Shown here: positions 8,035 to 15,925 of the stretch, piece by piece
Layout of the letters: every line of letters begins with the position of its first letter
Numbering within the stretch: position 1 is the first letter of the stretch
Source of the DNA: Nitriliruptoraceae bacterium
Lineage (GTDB): Bacteria > Actinomycetota > Nitriliruptoria > Nitriliruptorales > Nitriliruptoraceae
DNA length: 39,835 nucleotides
Reading direction: 5' to 3'
NCBI GenBank assembly: GCA_003558435.1
Contig: PWLR01000069.1
Span: 1-39,835 of the forward strand
Position numbers and translations under genes: made by a program
Notes under the pieces: generated by a model
Seen by the model: only the letters and a program-made list of their open reading frames with translations
What the model was told of the DNA's origin: nothing
The model's database searches: none

Positions 8035-9915
8035 CTACGGAACCGGCAGCGTGAACTCGAACCGGGCACCCTGTGCATCGCTGGAGGCTCTGATGCGCCC
8101 ACCGTGTCGTTGGACGATGCGACGGCAGGTCGCCAGACCTATCCCGCTACCGCCCCCTTCGGGAGCCGCATCGGCGCGCGTGGCGTAGTCGAAGATCGCG
8201 TCTCGCTCGGCCGGAGCGAAGCCGCGGCCCGTGTCCTCGACGGTGAACCGCCAGCCCGCCGGCACACGCTCTGCCCCGAGCGTGATCACGAGACGGCGTC
8301 GTGGTTCCCGGAACCTCACGGCGTTCGCGATCAGGTTCTGGAAGAGCAGCCGGAGCTGTTGCGGGTCACACGCGACCTCGGGTAGCACCCCGATCCGTAG
8401 CTCGGCCCCGGCGGCCTCGATCTCCGGAGCGAGGGCTTCGATCGCGTCGGCGACGAGATGGCGCGTATCGACCATGCGCACGTTCAGCCGCCCACCGCCG
8501 ATCCGGGCGAGCGCGAGCAAGCCCTCGATCGAATCCCCCATCTGCGTCGTGAGATCCTGGGCCACGTGGAGGATCTGGCGCCACTGCGGTTCCGGGAGTT
8601 CGTCCCCCCGGTCATCCAGCTCGGCCAGGAATCCACGTAGGGTCGCCAACGGGCTGCGCAGATCGTGCGAGGTGACGGTCGCGAACCGCTCCAGTTCCGC
8701 GTTGCTACGCCGGAGCTCGGCGTTCAGCTCGCGCAGCTGTCGCTCGACGGCCTTCCGTTCGCTCAGGTCGACGATCTGGCTGACGAAATGCATCGGTCGC
8801 CCGCCCGCGTCACGGATCAGCGATACGTGCAGCTCGCACGGCACCAAGGAGCCGTCGGCACGCAGATACCGCTTCTCGAGCTCGTACGTACGTCGGCGGC
8901 CGGCCACCAGCTCGTCGAGCAACACGAGGTCGGCCTCGAGGTCATCCGGGTGGGTTATCGCCTGGAAGGTGAGCCCGCGCAACTCCTCGGTGGTCCGCCC
9001 CACGATGCGACACAACGCGTCGTTGACCTCGAGGAAGCTGCCGTCGAGACCGACCAGGGCCATCCCGATCGGCGCGTGGCCCAGCGCGGCACGGAACCGT
9101 TGTTCGGATGCCTGCAGCTTCGCTTCCATCGCCCGCCGCTGCGTGATGTCGCGGGTGGTGCACTGGATCGCCGTGACCTCGCCGGTCTCCGGGTCGGTGA
9201 TCTGGTGACCGTTGACCTCGACCCACCGATAGTCGCCATCCGCGCAGCGCATGCGGTACGTCACGCGTCCGGGGACGGGATCGGCCACGACCGCTCGGTG
9301 GATCTCACGGATCGCGGCCAGATCGTCGGGGTGGAACAGCTCGTAAGAGGAGGTGCCGACCAGCTCCTCCGGCCGCCAACCGAACAGTTCCTGACTCGCC
9401 TGCGAGACCTCCAGATACGTGCCATCGAGGTCATAGAGGGCCAACATGTCCGCCGATGCATCGCTCAGCTGGCGTAGGCGCCGTTCGCTGTGCGCGAGCG
9501 CCGCCGACCGGTCGAGTTCGTCCGTCACATCTCGCGCGACGACCAGACCTCCGGAGACGGTGCCATCCACCGCACGGAGCGGCACGATGTCGACGGCGTT
9601 GGTGCGTTCAGGCCGCCGGACACCACGGTGGCGGAAGCTGCGGGCCTCCCCGGCGATCGCCGCGCGGTAGTGACCTGCGAGTTCGAACGCCTCGGGGCCG
9701 GCGACGACCTGCTCGAGGCGACGACCCAGCAGTTCCGTCGGGTCCCAACCCTGTTGAGCCAACCCGGACCCCCCCGCGGCGGTGAATCGCAGGTCGCGGT
9801 CGAAGACCAGCACGGCGACGTCCGGAAGCCGGCCGAGCAGGGCATCGACGGTCGGTGGCCCGACCAGCGGAACCAGCTGGGGCCCATCACCGCGAGCCGG
9901 GCCATCAGCGCGCAT
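8035..9915 (-). CDS. Multi-PAS sensor histidine kinase
   Basis: A 626-residue soluble kinase with no membrane segment. Three PAS units occupy roughly residues 20-135, 145-265 and 270-390; the second and third end in PAC-type motifs (CTTRDITQRR, SQIVDLSERK). A coiled linker follows, then HisKA with TSHDLRSPLATL (H near residue 416) and a HATPase domain with NLIANAVRF (N box), EDTGRGF (G1) and GGSGIGLATC. All catalytic motifs are intact. Start 9915 is preferred to the ATG two codons earlier because of GAGG spacing. It has HisKA, not the HisKA_3 domain usual for NarL-class partners, so pairing with the adjacent regulator is not certain. A strong DosR-type box lies about 100 bases upstream (10019-10032). 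The sensed signal is unknown; PAS domains often bind haem or flavin. Confidence 0.9.
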   Translation of the reverse strand: MRADGPARGDGPQLVPLVGPPTVDALLGRLPDVAVLVFDRDLRFTAAGGSGLAQQGWDPTELLGRRLEQVVAGPEAFELAGHYRAAIAGEARSFRHRGVRRPERTNAVDIVPLRAVDGTVSGGLVVARDVTDELDRSAALAHSERRLRQLSDASADMLALYDLDGTYLEVSQASQELFGWRPEELVGTSSYELFHPDDLAAIREIHRAVVADPVPGRVTYRMRCADGDYRWVEVNGHQITDPETGEVTAIQCTTRDITQRRAMEAKLQASEQRFRAALGHAPIGMALVGLDGSFLEVNDALCRIVGRTTEELRGLTFQAITHPDDLEADLVLLDELVAGRRRTYELEKRYLRADGSLVPCELHVSLIRDAGGRPMHFVSQIVDLSERKAVERQLRELNAELRRSNAELERFATVTSHDLRSPLATLRGFLAELDDRGDELPEPQWRQILHVAQDLTTQMGDSIEGLLALARIGGGRLNVRMVDTRHLVADAIEALAPEIEAAGAELRIGVLPEVACDPQQLRLLFQNLIANAVRFREPRRRLVITLGAERVPAGWRFTVEDTGRGFAPAERDAIFDYATRADAAPEGGGSGIGLATCRRIVQRHGGRIRASSDAQGARFEFTLPVP

Positions 9916-10015
9916 GATCATCCTCGCTCGTGCCGCCCCAGTTCACCCGCGGGTGGGGACCACCCCATCCTCGACACGACCCCTACGGTCCCGACCCGGT
10001 AACAGGACCCCTGAT

Positions 10016-10035
10016 GAAGGGCCGAACGTCCCGCG
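10016..10035 (-). promoter_or_regulatory. DosR-box-like site before the histidine kinase gene
   Basis: On the minus strand the core at 10019-10032 reads GGGACGTTCGGCCC followed by TTC. This is a full match to GGGAC-N4-GGCCC, and the centre TTCG is the one common in mycobacterial DosR boxes. It is about 100 bases before the kinase start at 9915 and is the best single match in the window. Confidence 0.55.
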
Positions 10036-10067
10036 TCCAGGCCATCCCGAGGTCGACCGCTCCCGCG

Positions 10068-11783
10068 TTATTCGAGGTAACGGGCTTCGATCGCCAGCTG
10101 TACGGCGTCGCGCAACGCATCGTGCGAATGCTCACCGGCGCGTAGTCGGCGTTCGGCGTGGGCGACGAGCTCGGTCAACTCGCGGTCCTTGAGTACCTCA
10201 CCGATCCACCGCGAGAAGTCGTGGCGACGCGCATGCTCGTCGATCGTCACCGGTTGACAGGTACCGAGCTTGCGGTGGAACTCCCGAAGGTTGCCAGCCA
10301 CCTGGCCCTGATCGGCAGAGGCGAAGTAGAAACGCAGGGGCTCGGGGAGTTGGCCGTCGATGTACTTGTGCCAATGCCGCACATGACCGCTGCTGCGCCG
10401 CCCGACCACGAAGCGCGTGGGCGGCTCGGTCTGCGAAGCGTCGATCAGCGTCGCGGCGCCTCTCGCCCCGCCCGAGACGATCCGATCCTCCGTTTGACCG
10501 CTGGCGCGGACGACGTAGCGCAGGGCCTCTTCCGCGCCGGAGCCCTCGCCCTCGGTGAACACGACGTGATCGACGGCCCGCCCCACGACCTCTGGCAGCC
10601 GGTCGGGGCGGAACGTGCTGAAACAGAATCCCCGTTCACCTGCTCGTATCGCGTCCCCCCAGAGGCCGAGACCGAGCGGCAGCGTCTGGGCCTCTTCGAA
10701 GAAGATCCAATGGGGCAGACCCGTCACCGCGCGTTGCGCCATGATCGCCGGAGCGATCTCGAACAGGTACGCCTGCTGCTCGTCCGGGTCATGGCGCGAG
10801 AGATCGAGCACGACGCTTCCGAACCGGTGGCGCAGCAGTGCGGTGAGGTGAGCGGTGCTGGGAAGCGGCTCCGGGCCACCGACCCCGAGGATGCCCCGCC
10901 TGTCGACCAACCCCTGGTGGTCGCCCTCGAGATCGACGACGAGCACGCTGTAGCTCATCCGGACCAGTTGCTCCACGAGCAGGCCGGCGAGATACGACTT
11001 GCCCGAACAGCTCGCCCCCGCCAACAACAGGTTGACCTGCGAGGCGGGGATGCGCACCGGATTGCCCTGAGCATCGCGTCCGAGCGTCAGTCGGTACTTG
11101 CGGGGTCGCAGGGTCTCGGTACCCCCCACGATCGGTCCTCGAAGCAACGCCGTCACCGCCGCCCCGTCAGCCGCCGGCAGCACCAGATCCGCACCACGCT
11201 TGAGGGCATCGACGGCGTTGGCGACCGCCACGCCCAGCTCGCACGCCTCCAGCAGCGCATGGTCGTTCTCGGCGTCACCCACCGCGAGGGTGCTGTGCCG
11301 CGAGATGCCGAGGTTGCCCAGTGCCTGTTGGAGTCCCGTGCCCTTGGTGACCCCGCCGGGAAGCACCATCATCGCCGCTCGGTTGCGCACGACCTGACAG
11401 TCGACATCCAACCGCGCGATCTCCTCGAAGACCGCGCCGAGATGCTCGGTGTCGCAGGCCAGCAGGACACGCCCCTGGCGGACGGGGATATCACGATGGG
11501 TCAGCGCTCGCGCCAACGCGGGGTCGACCGGTGTCGCGAGGTCCCGGATCCCGTCGGCATCGGCGAGGACCGCCCCGTTCTCCGCGACGATCGCATCGAA
11601 CTCCTTCTCCACCGCGGGGAACACAGCCCGGAGCTCCGAGAGGATCCGGCCGGTGACCAGCAGGACCGCCTGACCCCGCCGACGGGTTTCACGTACCGCC
11701 TCGAGCGTCTCCGCGGTCAGAGAGTCGGTCTCGGTCAGCGTGCCGTCATAGTCGAGGGCGATCGCCTGTATTGCCGAGGGCAC
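10068..11783 (-). CDS. HAD-IIB phosphatase / HerA-like ATPase fusion
   Basis: A 571-residue fusion. Residues 1-215 are a Cof-type HAD hydrolase: ALDYDGTLT (motif I), VTGR (motif II), TKGTGL (motif III lysine) and VGDAENDHALL (motif IV). Residues about 220-450 are a P-loop ATPase of the HerA/DUF87 type with Walker A GASCSGKS near 254, VVDLEGD, and FFEEAQT as a likely Walker B. The last 100 residues (KYIDGQLPEPLRFYF, then NLREFHRKL and FSRWIGEVLKD) look like a DUF5752-type module. I infer a sugar-phosphate phosphatase coupled to a nucleotide-driven motor or switch; the substrate is unknown. A box-like site lies 80-100 bases upstream (11864-11881). All catalytic motifs are kept, so this looks like a working fusion rather than a frameshift artefact. 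Confidence 0.85.
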   Translation of the reverse strand: MPSAIQAIALDYDGTLTETDSLTAETLEAVRETRRRGQAVLLVTGRILSELRAVFPAVEKEFDAIVAENGAVLADADGIRDLATPVDPALARALTHRDIPVRQGRVLLACDTEHLGAVFEEIARLDVDCQVVRNRAAMMVLPGGVTKGTGLQQALGNLGISRHSTLAVGDAENDHALLEACELGVAVANAVDALKRGADLVLPAADGAAVTALLRGPIVGGTETLRPRKYRLTLGRDAQGNPVRIPASQVNLLLAGASCSGKSYLAGLLVEQLVRMSYSVLVVDLEGDHQGLVDRRGILGVGGPEPLPSTAHLTALLRHRFGSVVLDLSRHDPDEQQAYLFEIAPAIMAQRAVTGLPHWIFFEEAQTLPLGLGLWGDAIRAGERGFCFSTFRPDRLPEVVGRAVDHVVFTEGEGSGAEEALRYVVRASGQTEDRIVSGGARGAATLIDASQTEPPTRFVVGRRSSGHVRHWHKYIDGQLPEPLRFYFASADQGQVAGNLREFHRKLGTCQPVTIDEHARRHDFSRWIGEVLKDRELTELVAHAERRLRAGEHSHDALRDAVQLAIEARYLE

Positions 11784-11863
11784 CGGTCTTCCTCCATCGT
11801 TCGGCTTCGTCTGCCTGCGTCGAACGGCTTTCCCACCATGTTCGGACCCCGCGTGTGCCCGGC

Positions 11864-11881
11864 CTAGAGACCTCGGTCACC
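11864..11881 (-). promoter_or_regulatory. Box-like site before the HAD/ATPase gene
   Basis: The minus strand reads GGTGACCGAGGTCTCTAG. It shares GGTGACC-N2-GGT and CTAG with the right arm at 6948-6966 and lies about 80 bases before the gene start at 11783. It also lies in the divergent region shared with the cupredoxin gene. By-eye match. Confidence 0.4.
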
Positions 11882-12039
11882 TCCTCACGCGCCGACGGCT
11901 TCCAGTGGTGGAGCCATCGAACGCGGTTTTCGAGCCTTCCGACTCTGTCGACCGGCTCCGTTCCGACGCATGATCGGTATCGGAGGGTCACAACTGGTGT
12001 GCCTGAGGCGTGGTCCACCGTTCCCTGGAGGTGAGTGAG

Positions 12040-12552
12040 ATGACGACCAGGACGAGCCGGATCTCCGCTTTCGTCGTCGTGGCGATGGTCACCCTCGTGG
12101 CCGTCACGGCGATCGTCCTCACCAACGTCCGAGATCAGGCCGAACGACCGGATCGGGATGGTGTCCTCGAGATCGTGATGGAGGACTACAGGTTCCGGCC
12201 TGCCGAGTTCGTGCTTCCCGCGGGTGAGCCGGTGACGCTGGTGTTCACCAACACCCAGGATTTCAACCACAACCTCACGTTCGGACGATCGCTGGTGGAG
12301 CAGAACGGTCGCCCCGTCCGCTTCGAGGAGGACCTGCTGGCGGGCGTCGATGCTCGGGTCACACCACCCCGAGCCTGGATCGAGCCGGGGACCGCCGACA
12401 CCAACGTCACGGTCAGTGTGGCCGCCAACTCGACCGTGACCGCCGAACTCGTCCTGCCGACCGACCGCGCCGGAACGTGGCAGGCTGGCTGCTTCATCGG
12501 GCCAGGGTGTGACCCGCGGGTAGGTCTGGCTGCAGAGGTCACGGTCGAGTGA
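12040..12552 (+). CDS. Membrane-anchored cupredoxin-like protein with altered ligands
   Basis: A 170-residue exported protein. One N-terminal hydrophobic helix (ISAFVVVAMVTLVAVTAIVL) acts as a signal anchor and the rest is a beta-rich cupredoxin fold. FRPAEFVLPAGEPVTLVFTN and FNHNLTF (His near 77) are typical. The C-terminal ligand loop, usually C-x4-H-x3-GM or similar, here reads GCFIGPGCDPRVGL: Cys near 151 is kept, the histidine position looks like Cys near 157, and the methionine position looks like Leu 163. Copper binding may therefore be altered, or replaced by a disulfide. The ATG at 12040 follows GGAGGTGAG. It is divergent from the HAD/ATPase gene. The function is probably periplasmic electron transfer or metal handling, and this is uncertain. 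Confidence 0.75.
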   Translation: MTTRTSRISAFVVVAMVTLVAVTAIVLTNVRDQAERPDRDGVLEIVMEDYRFRPAEFVLPAGEPVTLVFTNTQDFNHNLTFGRSLVEQNGRPVRFEEDLLAGVDARVTPPRAWIEPGTADTNVTVSVAANSTVTAELVLPTDRAGTWQAGCFIGPGCDPRVGLAAEVTVE

Positions 12553-12700
12553 TCGCGGATGCTCGCCGGGTCGGGCGGGGCGGCACGGTGAGGAGCCCTA
12601 CGATCCCGTCGTGCCACTCAGCGCGGCCACGGCGCTCAGCACCGGGGACGGAACGGGACCTCACGTACACTTCGTGGCCCCAGCAGAGGTGCCACAACCG

Positions 12701-14008
12701 GTGAACGGCATAGGTGTTCAACTCGCGCTGGTCGCGTTCCTGATCGTGCTCAACGCGGCGTTCGCCGGCTCCGAGATCGCCCTGATCTCGCTGCGCGAAG
12801 GGCAGCTTGCTCGGCTCGAGGATCGCTCCGCCGCCGGTCGGGCCCTGGCCCGGCTGGGGCGGGACCCCAACCGGTTCCTCTCCACCATCCAGATCGGGAT
12901 CACCCTCGCCGGGTTCCTCGCCTCGGCGACCGCCGCGGTGGCGCTGGCGCAACCGCTGGTCGAGCCGTTGGCGTTCCTGGGCGGCGCGGCCCGCCCTGCG
13001 GCGATCCTGCTGATCACCGTGGTGCTGGCCTTCGTGACCCTGGTCTTCGGGGAGCTCGCGCCCAAACGCCTGGCCATGCAACGGGCCGAAGCGTGGGGTC
13101 TGCTCGCGGCCCGCCCCTTGGCGGTCATCGCCAAACTGACCGCCCCGGCGATCTGGCTGCTCTCGCACGCCACCAACCTCACCGTCCGGCTGTTCGGCGG
13201 CGACCCGGATCAGGACCGGCAGGAGGTCACCGAAGAAGAGATCCGCGACCTGGTCGCGACCCAGGCCAGCTACACCGAAGAGCAGCGCCACATCATCGAA
13301 GGCGCGCTCGAGGTCGCCGACCGCACGTTGCGCCAGATCCTGGTGCCCCGCAACCGGGTCGTCGCGTTGCCCGCCGACCTCGAGGTCACCGAAGCGCTGG
13401 AGCGGTTGGTGGCCGCCGGTCACACCCGGGCGCCGGTGTACACCGACGACCTCGACGACGCGGAGCGGTCGGTGTCGCTGCTCGGGCTGGTCGGGCGTGA
13501 TGGCACGGTCGGCGATCACGCCCACGCGGCCCTGGTCCTCCCCGAATCCCTGAACGCGGTCATCGCGCTGCGAGAGCTGCAGGACCATCGTCGACAGCTC
13601 GCGCTCGTGATCTCGGAGCACGGCGGGGTGGAGGGCATCATCACCGTCGAGGACCTCGTCGAGGAGCTCGTCGGCGAGATCTACGACGAGCACGACCGGG
13701 ACGTGCAGGCCGTCGTCCACCAGTCCGACGGCAGCGTGGTGGTACCGGGCAGTTTCCCGATCCATGATCTGGTCGACCTCGGCCTCGACACCATCTCCCA
13801 GGGGGCGACCACCGTCGGAGGCTTGCTGACCGAACAGCTCGGCCGGCTCGTGGACTCCGGCGACATCATCGAGATCGACGGCGACACCTTCGAGGTCCTC
13901 GACGTTCGCAGGCACACCGCCACCCGGGTCCGGATCAGCCCCACGAGCGAGACACGGTCCGAGATCGAGACGTCCTCCGGCACCCCCGTGGCCCCCCGGG
14001 ACGTGTGA
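12701..14008 (+). CDS. CNNM / CorC-HlyC family membrane protein
   Basis: A 435-residue protein. The N-terminal CNNM transmembrane domain has LIVLNAAFAGSEIALISL, the FGELAPKRLA signature and about three to four membrane segments (1-180). A CBS pair follows (about 195-325) with VPRNRVVAL and VISEHGGVEGIITVEDL, and then a CorC_HlyC domain (about 340-425) with FPIHDLVDLG and TVGGLL. The family is linked to Mg2+/Co2+ efflux. Start GTG 12701 is preferred because AGAGGT lies upstream and the first membrane helix begins at once; an upstream GTG at 12611 would add 30 residues. The next gene encodes a lipoprotein on the same strand, but 200 bases away. CorA is also encoded in this window. Confidence 0.88.
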   Translation: MNGIGVQLALVAFLIVLNAAFAGSEIALISLREGQLARLEDRSAAGRALARLGRDPNRFLSTIQIGITLAGFLASATAAVALAQPLVEPLAFLGGAARPAAILLITVVLAFVTLVFGELAPKRLAMQRAEAWGLLAARPLAVIAKLTAPAIWLLSHATNLTVRLFGGDPDQDRQEVTEEEIRDLVATQASYTEEQRHIIEGALEVADRTLRQILVPRNRVVALPADLEVTEALERLVAAGHTRAPVYTDDLDDAERSVSLLGLVGRDGTVGDHAHAALVLPESLNAVIALRELQDHRRQLALVISEHGGVEGIITVEDLVEELVGEIYDEHDRDVQAVVHQSDGSVVVPGSFPIHDLVDLGLDTISQGATTVGGLLTEQLGRLVDSGDIIEIDGDTFEVLDVRRHTATRVRISPTSETRSEIETSSGTPVAPRDV

Positions 14009-14215
14009 CGCTTCGGCGAACCTGCCCGCAGCGCCACGGGACCGCGCCCGCGAGGCACGGCTCGTGACCGCCCGGCGAGGGCCTCGCAGCCGCACCGAGG
14101 GCCAGCCCGCACGGCTCCCGCGGTCTGCTTCGACGTATACAACCGTGTTGGCCGGTACAGACCTGGCGCGGTGGCGTACAGTCGTCCGATCGGACCACGT
14201 CCATCGGGGGAGCCC

Positions 14216-14671
14216 ATGACCAGAATCACCGCCCTGTTCGCCGTACTCGTCCTTGCCCTGGCAGCCTGCGCCGACGATGCCGCGGAGGAGGCGGAAGCCG
14301 ACGAGTACAGCGTCGAAGACCAGCCCGATGCCGCGGCCTCGTTCGTCTCCCCGTCCGACGGTGACACCGTGACGAGTCCCTTCACCGTCGAACTCGCCGC
14401 TGAGGGCGTCGAGCTCGCCCCGGCCGGCGAACCTGCCGTCGGCGAGGGGCATCAGCACGTCATGGTCGACATCGGCTGCTACGACACCGGCGAGAGCATC
14501 CCCGGCCCGAGCGACGCGGACGAGGCCCAGGGGCGCTTCCACCTCGGGGATGGTTCGGACGCGCGCGAGATCGACCTCGAGCCCGGCACCTACGAACTCT
14601 GCGTCCAGCTCGCCGACGGCATCCACCAGGCCTTCGGCTCGACCGAGACGATCACCGTCACCGTCGAGTGA
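14216..14671 (+). CDS. DUF4399-type lipoprotein
   Basis: A 151-residue secreted lipoprotein. The signal peptide ends in the lipobox LALAAC (Cys near 19), followed by an acidic linker and then one DUF4399-like domain (about 45-150). That domain is seen in FVSPSDGDTVTSPFTVE, GVELAPAGEP, HQHVMVDI and LEPGTYELCVQLADG. The histidines in the H-Q-H segment and the later H in GIHQAF suggest a metal or ligand site, but the family's function is not established. The ATG at 14216 follows GGGGGAG. A GTATAC sequence at about 14134-14140 could be part of a promoter. Confidence 0.75.
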   Translation: MTRITALFAVLVLALAACADDAAEEAEADEYSVEDQPDAAASFVSPSDGDTVTSPFTVELAAEGVELAPAGEPAVGEGHQHVMVDIGCYDTGESIPGPSDADEAQGRFHLGDGSDAREIDLEPGTYELCVQLADGIHQAFGSTETITVTVE

Positions 14672-14981
14672 CGCAGGCGGGTGCGGATCCGGGCCGGGCG
14701 CGCGAACGTCGGCCCGGGTCGCGCCACTCCTCGGTTGCGCAGCAGGCAGCACAGCGGTGACCTCGGTCCCGCCCGAGCTTCTCGAGCTCGCGAGGCTGGT
14801 GACCGGCTGAGCCCGCTCCACATCCGCCCCCCCAGAGACCTTGGCACCTCCGGTCCTGGGACGTCTTGCCCTACTGCGTGTTGGGGCCCGGGAGGAGAAT
14901 CGGTGGTGTCCCCCTCGCCGGCCGGGTAGACGGGCTGATCAGGGGCTCGGTACCGCGGCCGCCCCGTTCCGGAGCGAAGCC
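14672..14981. other. Intergenic region before the ABC exporter
   Basis: 310 bases with no supported gene. A box-like site lies at 14835-14848. The rest shows no clear hairpin or repeat. Confidence 0.4.
14835..14848 (+). promoter_or_regulatory. Box-like site before the ABC exporter operon
   Basis: GAGACCTTGGCACC shares the CCTTGG centre with the sites at 6948-6964 and 39749-39762. It lies 134 bases before the ATG at 14982. Moderate match, found by eye. Confidence 0.35.
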
Positions 14982-15899
14982 ATGGCCTCCCACACCCCCG
15001 TCGTTCGGTTCGTCGAGACCAGCAAGCACTTCGGTGACGTGGTCGCTCTCGATCGGCTCACCCTCGAGGTGGGCGAGGGCGAGATCGTGGGGCTGCTGGG
15101 CCCCAACGGCGCCGGCAAGACCACCACCCTGCGCACCCTGCTCGGGTTGATGAAGCCCACCTCCGGGCAGGCGGAGATCTTCGGTCTCGATGCCTGGTCC
15201 GACCCCATCGACGCCCATCGCAAGCTGGCCTACATCCCCGGCGAGTTCCACGTCTGGCCCCAGCTGACCGGTGGCCAGATCCTCGACCTGCTCGGTGCCG
15301 TCTCCGGCGGCTACGACCCCGCCTACCGCGACCAACTCGTCGGGCGGTTCAACTTCGACCCCACCAAGAAGGGCCGTTCCTACTCCAAGGGCAACCGCCA
15401 GAAGATCGCGGTCATCGCGGCGCTGATGACCCGCGCGCCTCTGCTGGTGATGGACGAGCCCACCTCCGGGCTCGACCCGCTGATGGAGGCCACCTTCCAG
15501 GACTGCCTGCGGGAGGCCAAGGCCCGCGGGCAGACGATCCTGCTCTCCAGCCACATCCTCTCCGAGGTCGAGGCGGTCTGCGACCGGGTCGCGGTGCTTC
15601 GCCGGGGTGTGCTGGTCGAGCACGGCACCCTGGCCGAGCTGCGCCACCTGCACGCTCACTCGGTGGAGGCCACCTACGAGGGTGAGCCGCCGGACCTCGA
15701 AGGCCTCCCCGGCATCGAGGACGTGTACGTGCGCGACGGCATCATCCGTCTGCAGGTCACCGGCTCGACCGACCCGCTGCTCAAGGCACTCGCCGCAGCC
15801 CATGTGCCGTCGATCCAGATGCGCGAGCCGTCGCTGGAGGAGCTCTTCCACGCCTACTACGACGAGTCCGATGACGTACCCGCCGGCGCGGCCGGCTGA
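14982..15899 (+). CDS. ABC transporter ATP-binding protein (exporter type)
   Basis: A 305-residue ATPase of the DrrA/CcmA-like exporter group. Walker A GPNGAGKTT is at residues 40-48, the signature is a variant YSKGNRQK instead of LSGGQ, Walker B is LLVMDEPTSGLDP, and the switch histidine is in LLSSHILSE. A C-terminal extension of about 90 residues ends in MREPSLEELFHAYY, common in this group. The ATG at 14982 follows GGAG. It is the first gene of a two-gene operon; the permease begins 27 bases downstream. The substrate is unknown; relatives export polyketides or other small hydrophobic molecules. Confidence 0.9.
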   Translation: MASHTPVVRFVETSKHFGDVVALDRLTLEVGEGEIVGLLGPNGAGKTTTLRTLLGLMKPTSGQAEIFGLDAWSDPIDAHRKLAYIPGEFHVWPQLTGGQILDLLGAVSGGYDPAYRDQLVGRFNFDPTKKGRSYSKGNRQKIAVIAALMTRAPLLVMDEPTSGLDPLMEATFQDCLREAKARGQTILLSSHILSEVEAVCDRVAVLRRGVLVEHGTLAELRHLHAHSVEATYEGEPPDLEGLPGIEDVYVRDGIIRLQVTGSTDPLLKALAAAHVPSIQMREPSLEELFHAYYDESDDVPAGAAG

Positions 15900-15925
15900 C
15901 GCCTGTGCGCAGAGAAGAGACCGTC

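Noticed and set aside
12539-14821. A 760-residue minus-strand frame across the CNNM and lipoprotein genes
   Set aside because: It is antisense to two plus-strand genes with clear motifs, and its composition is biased and repetitive.
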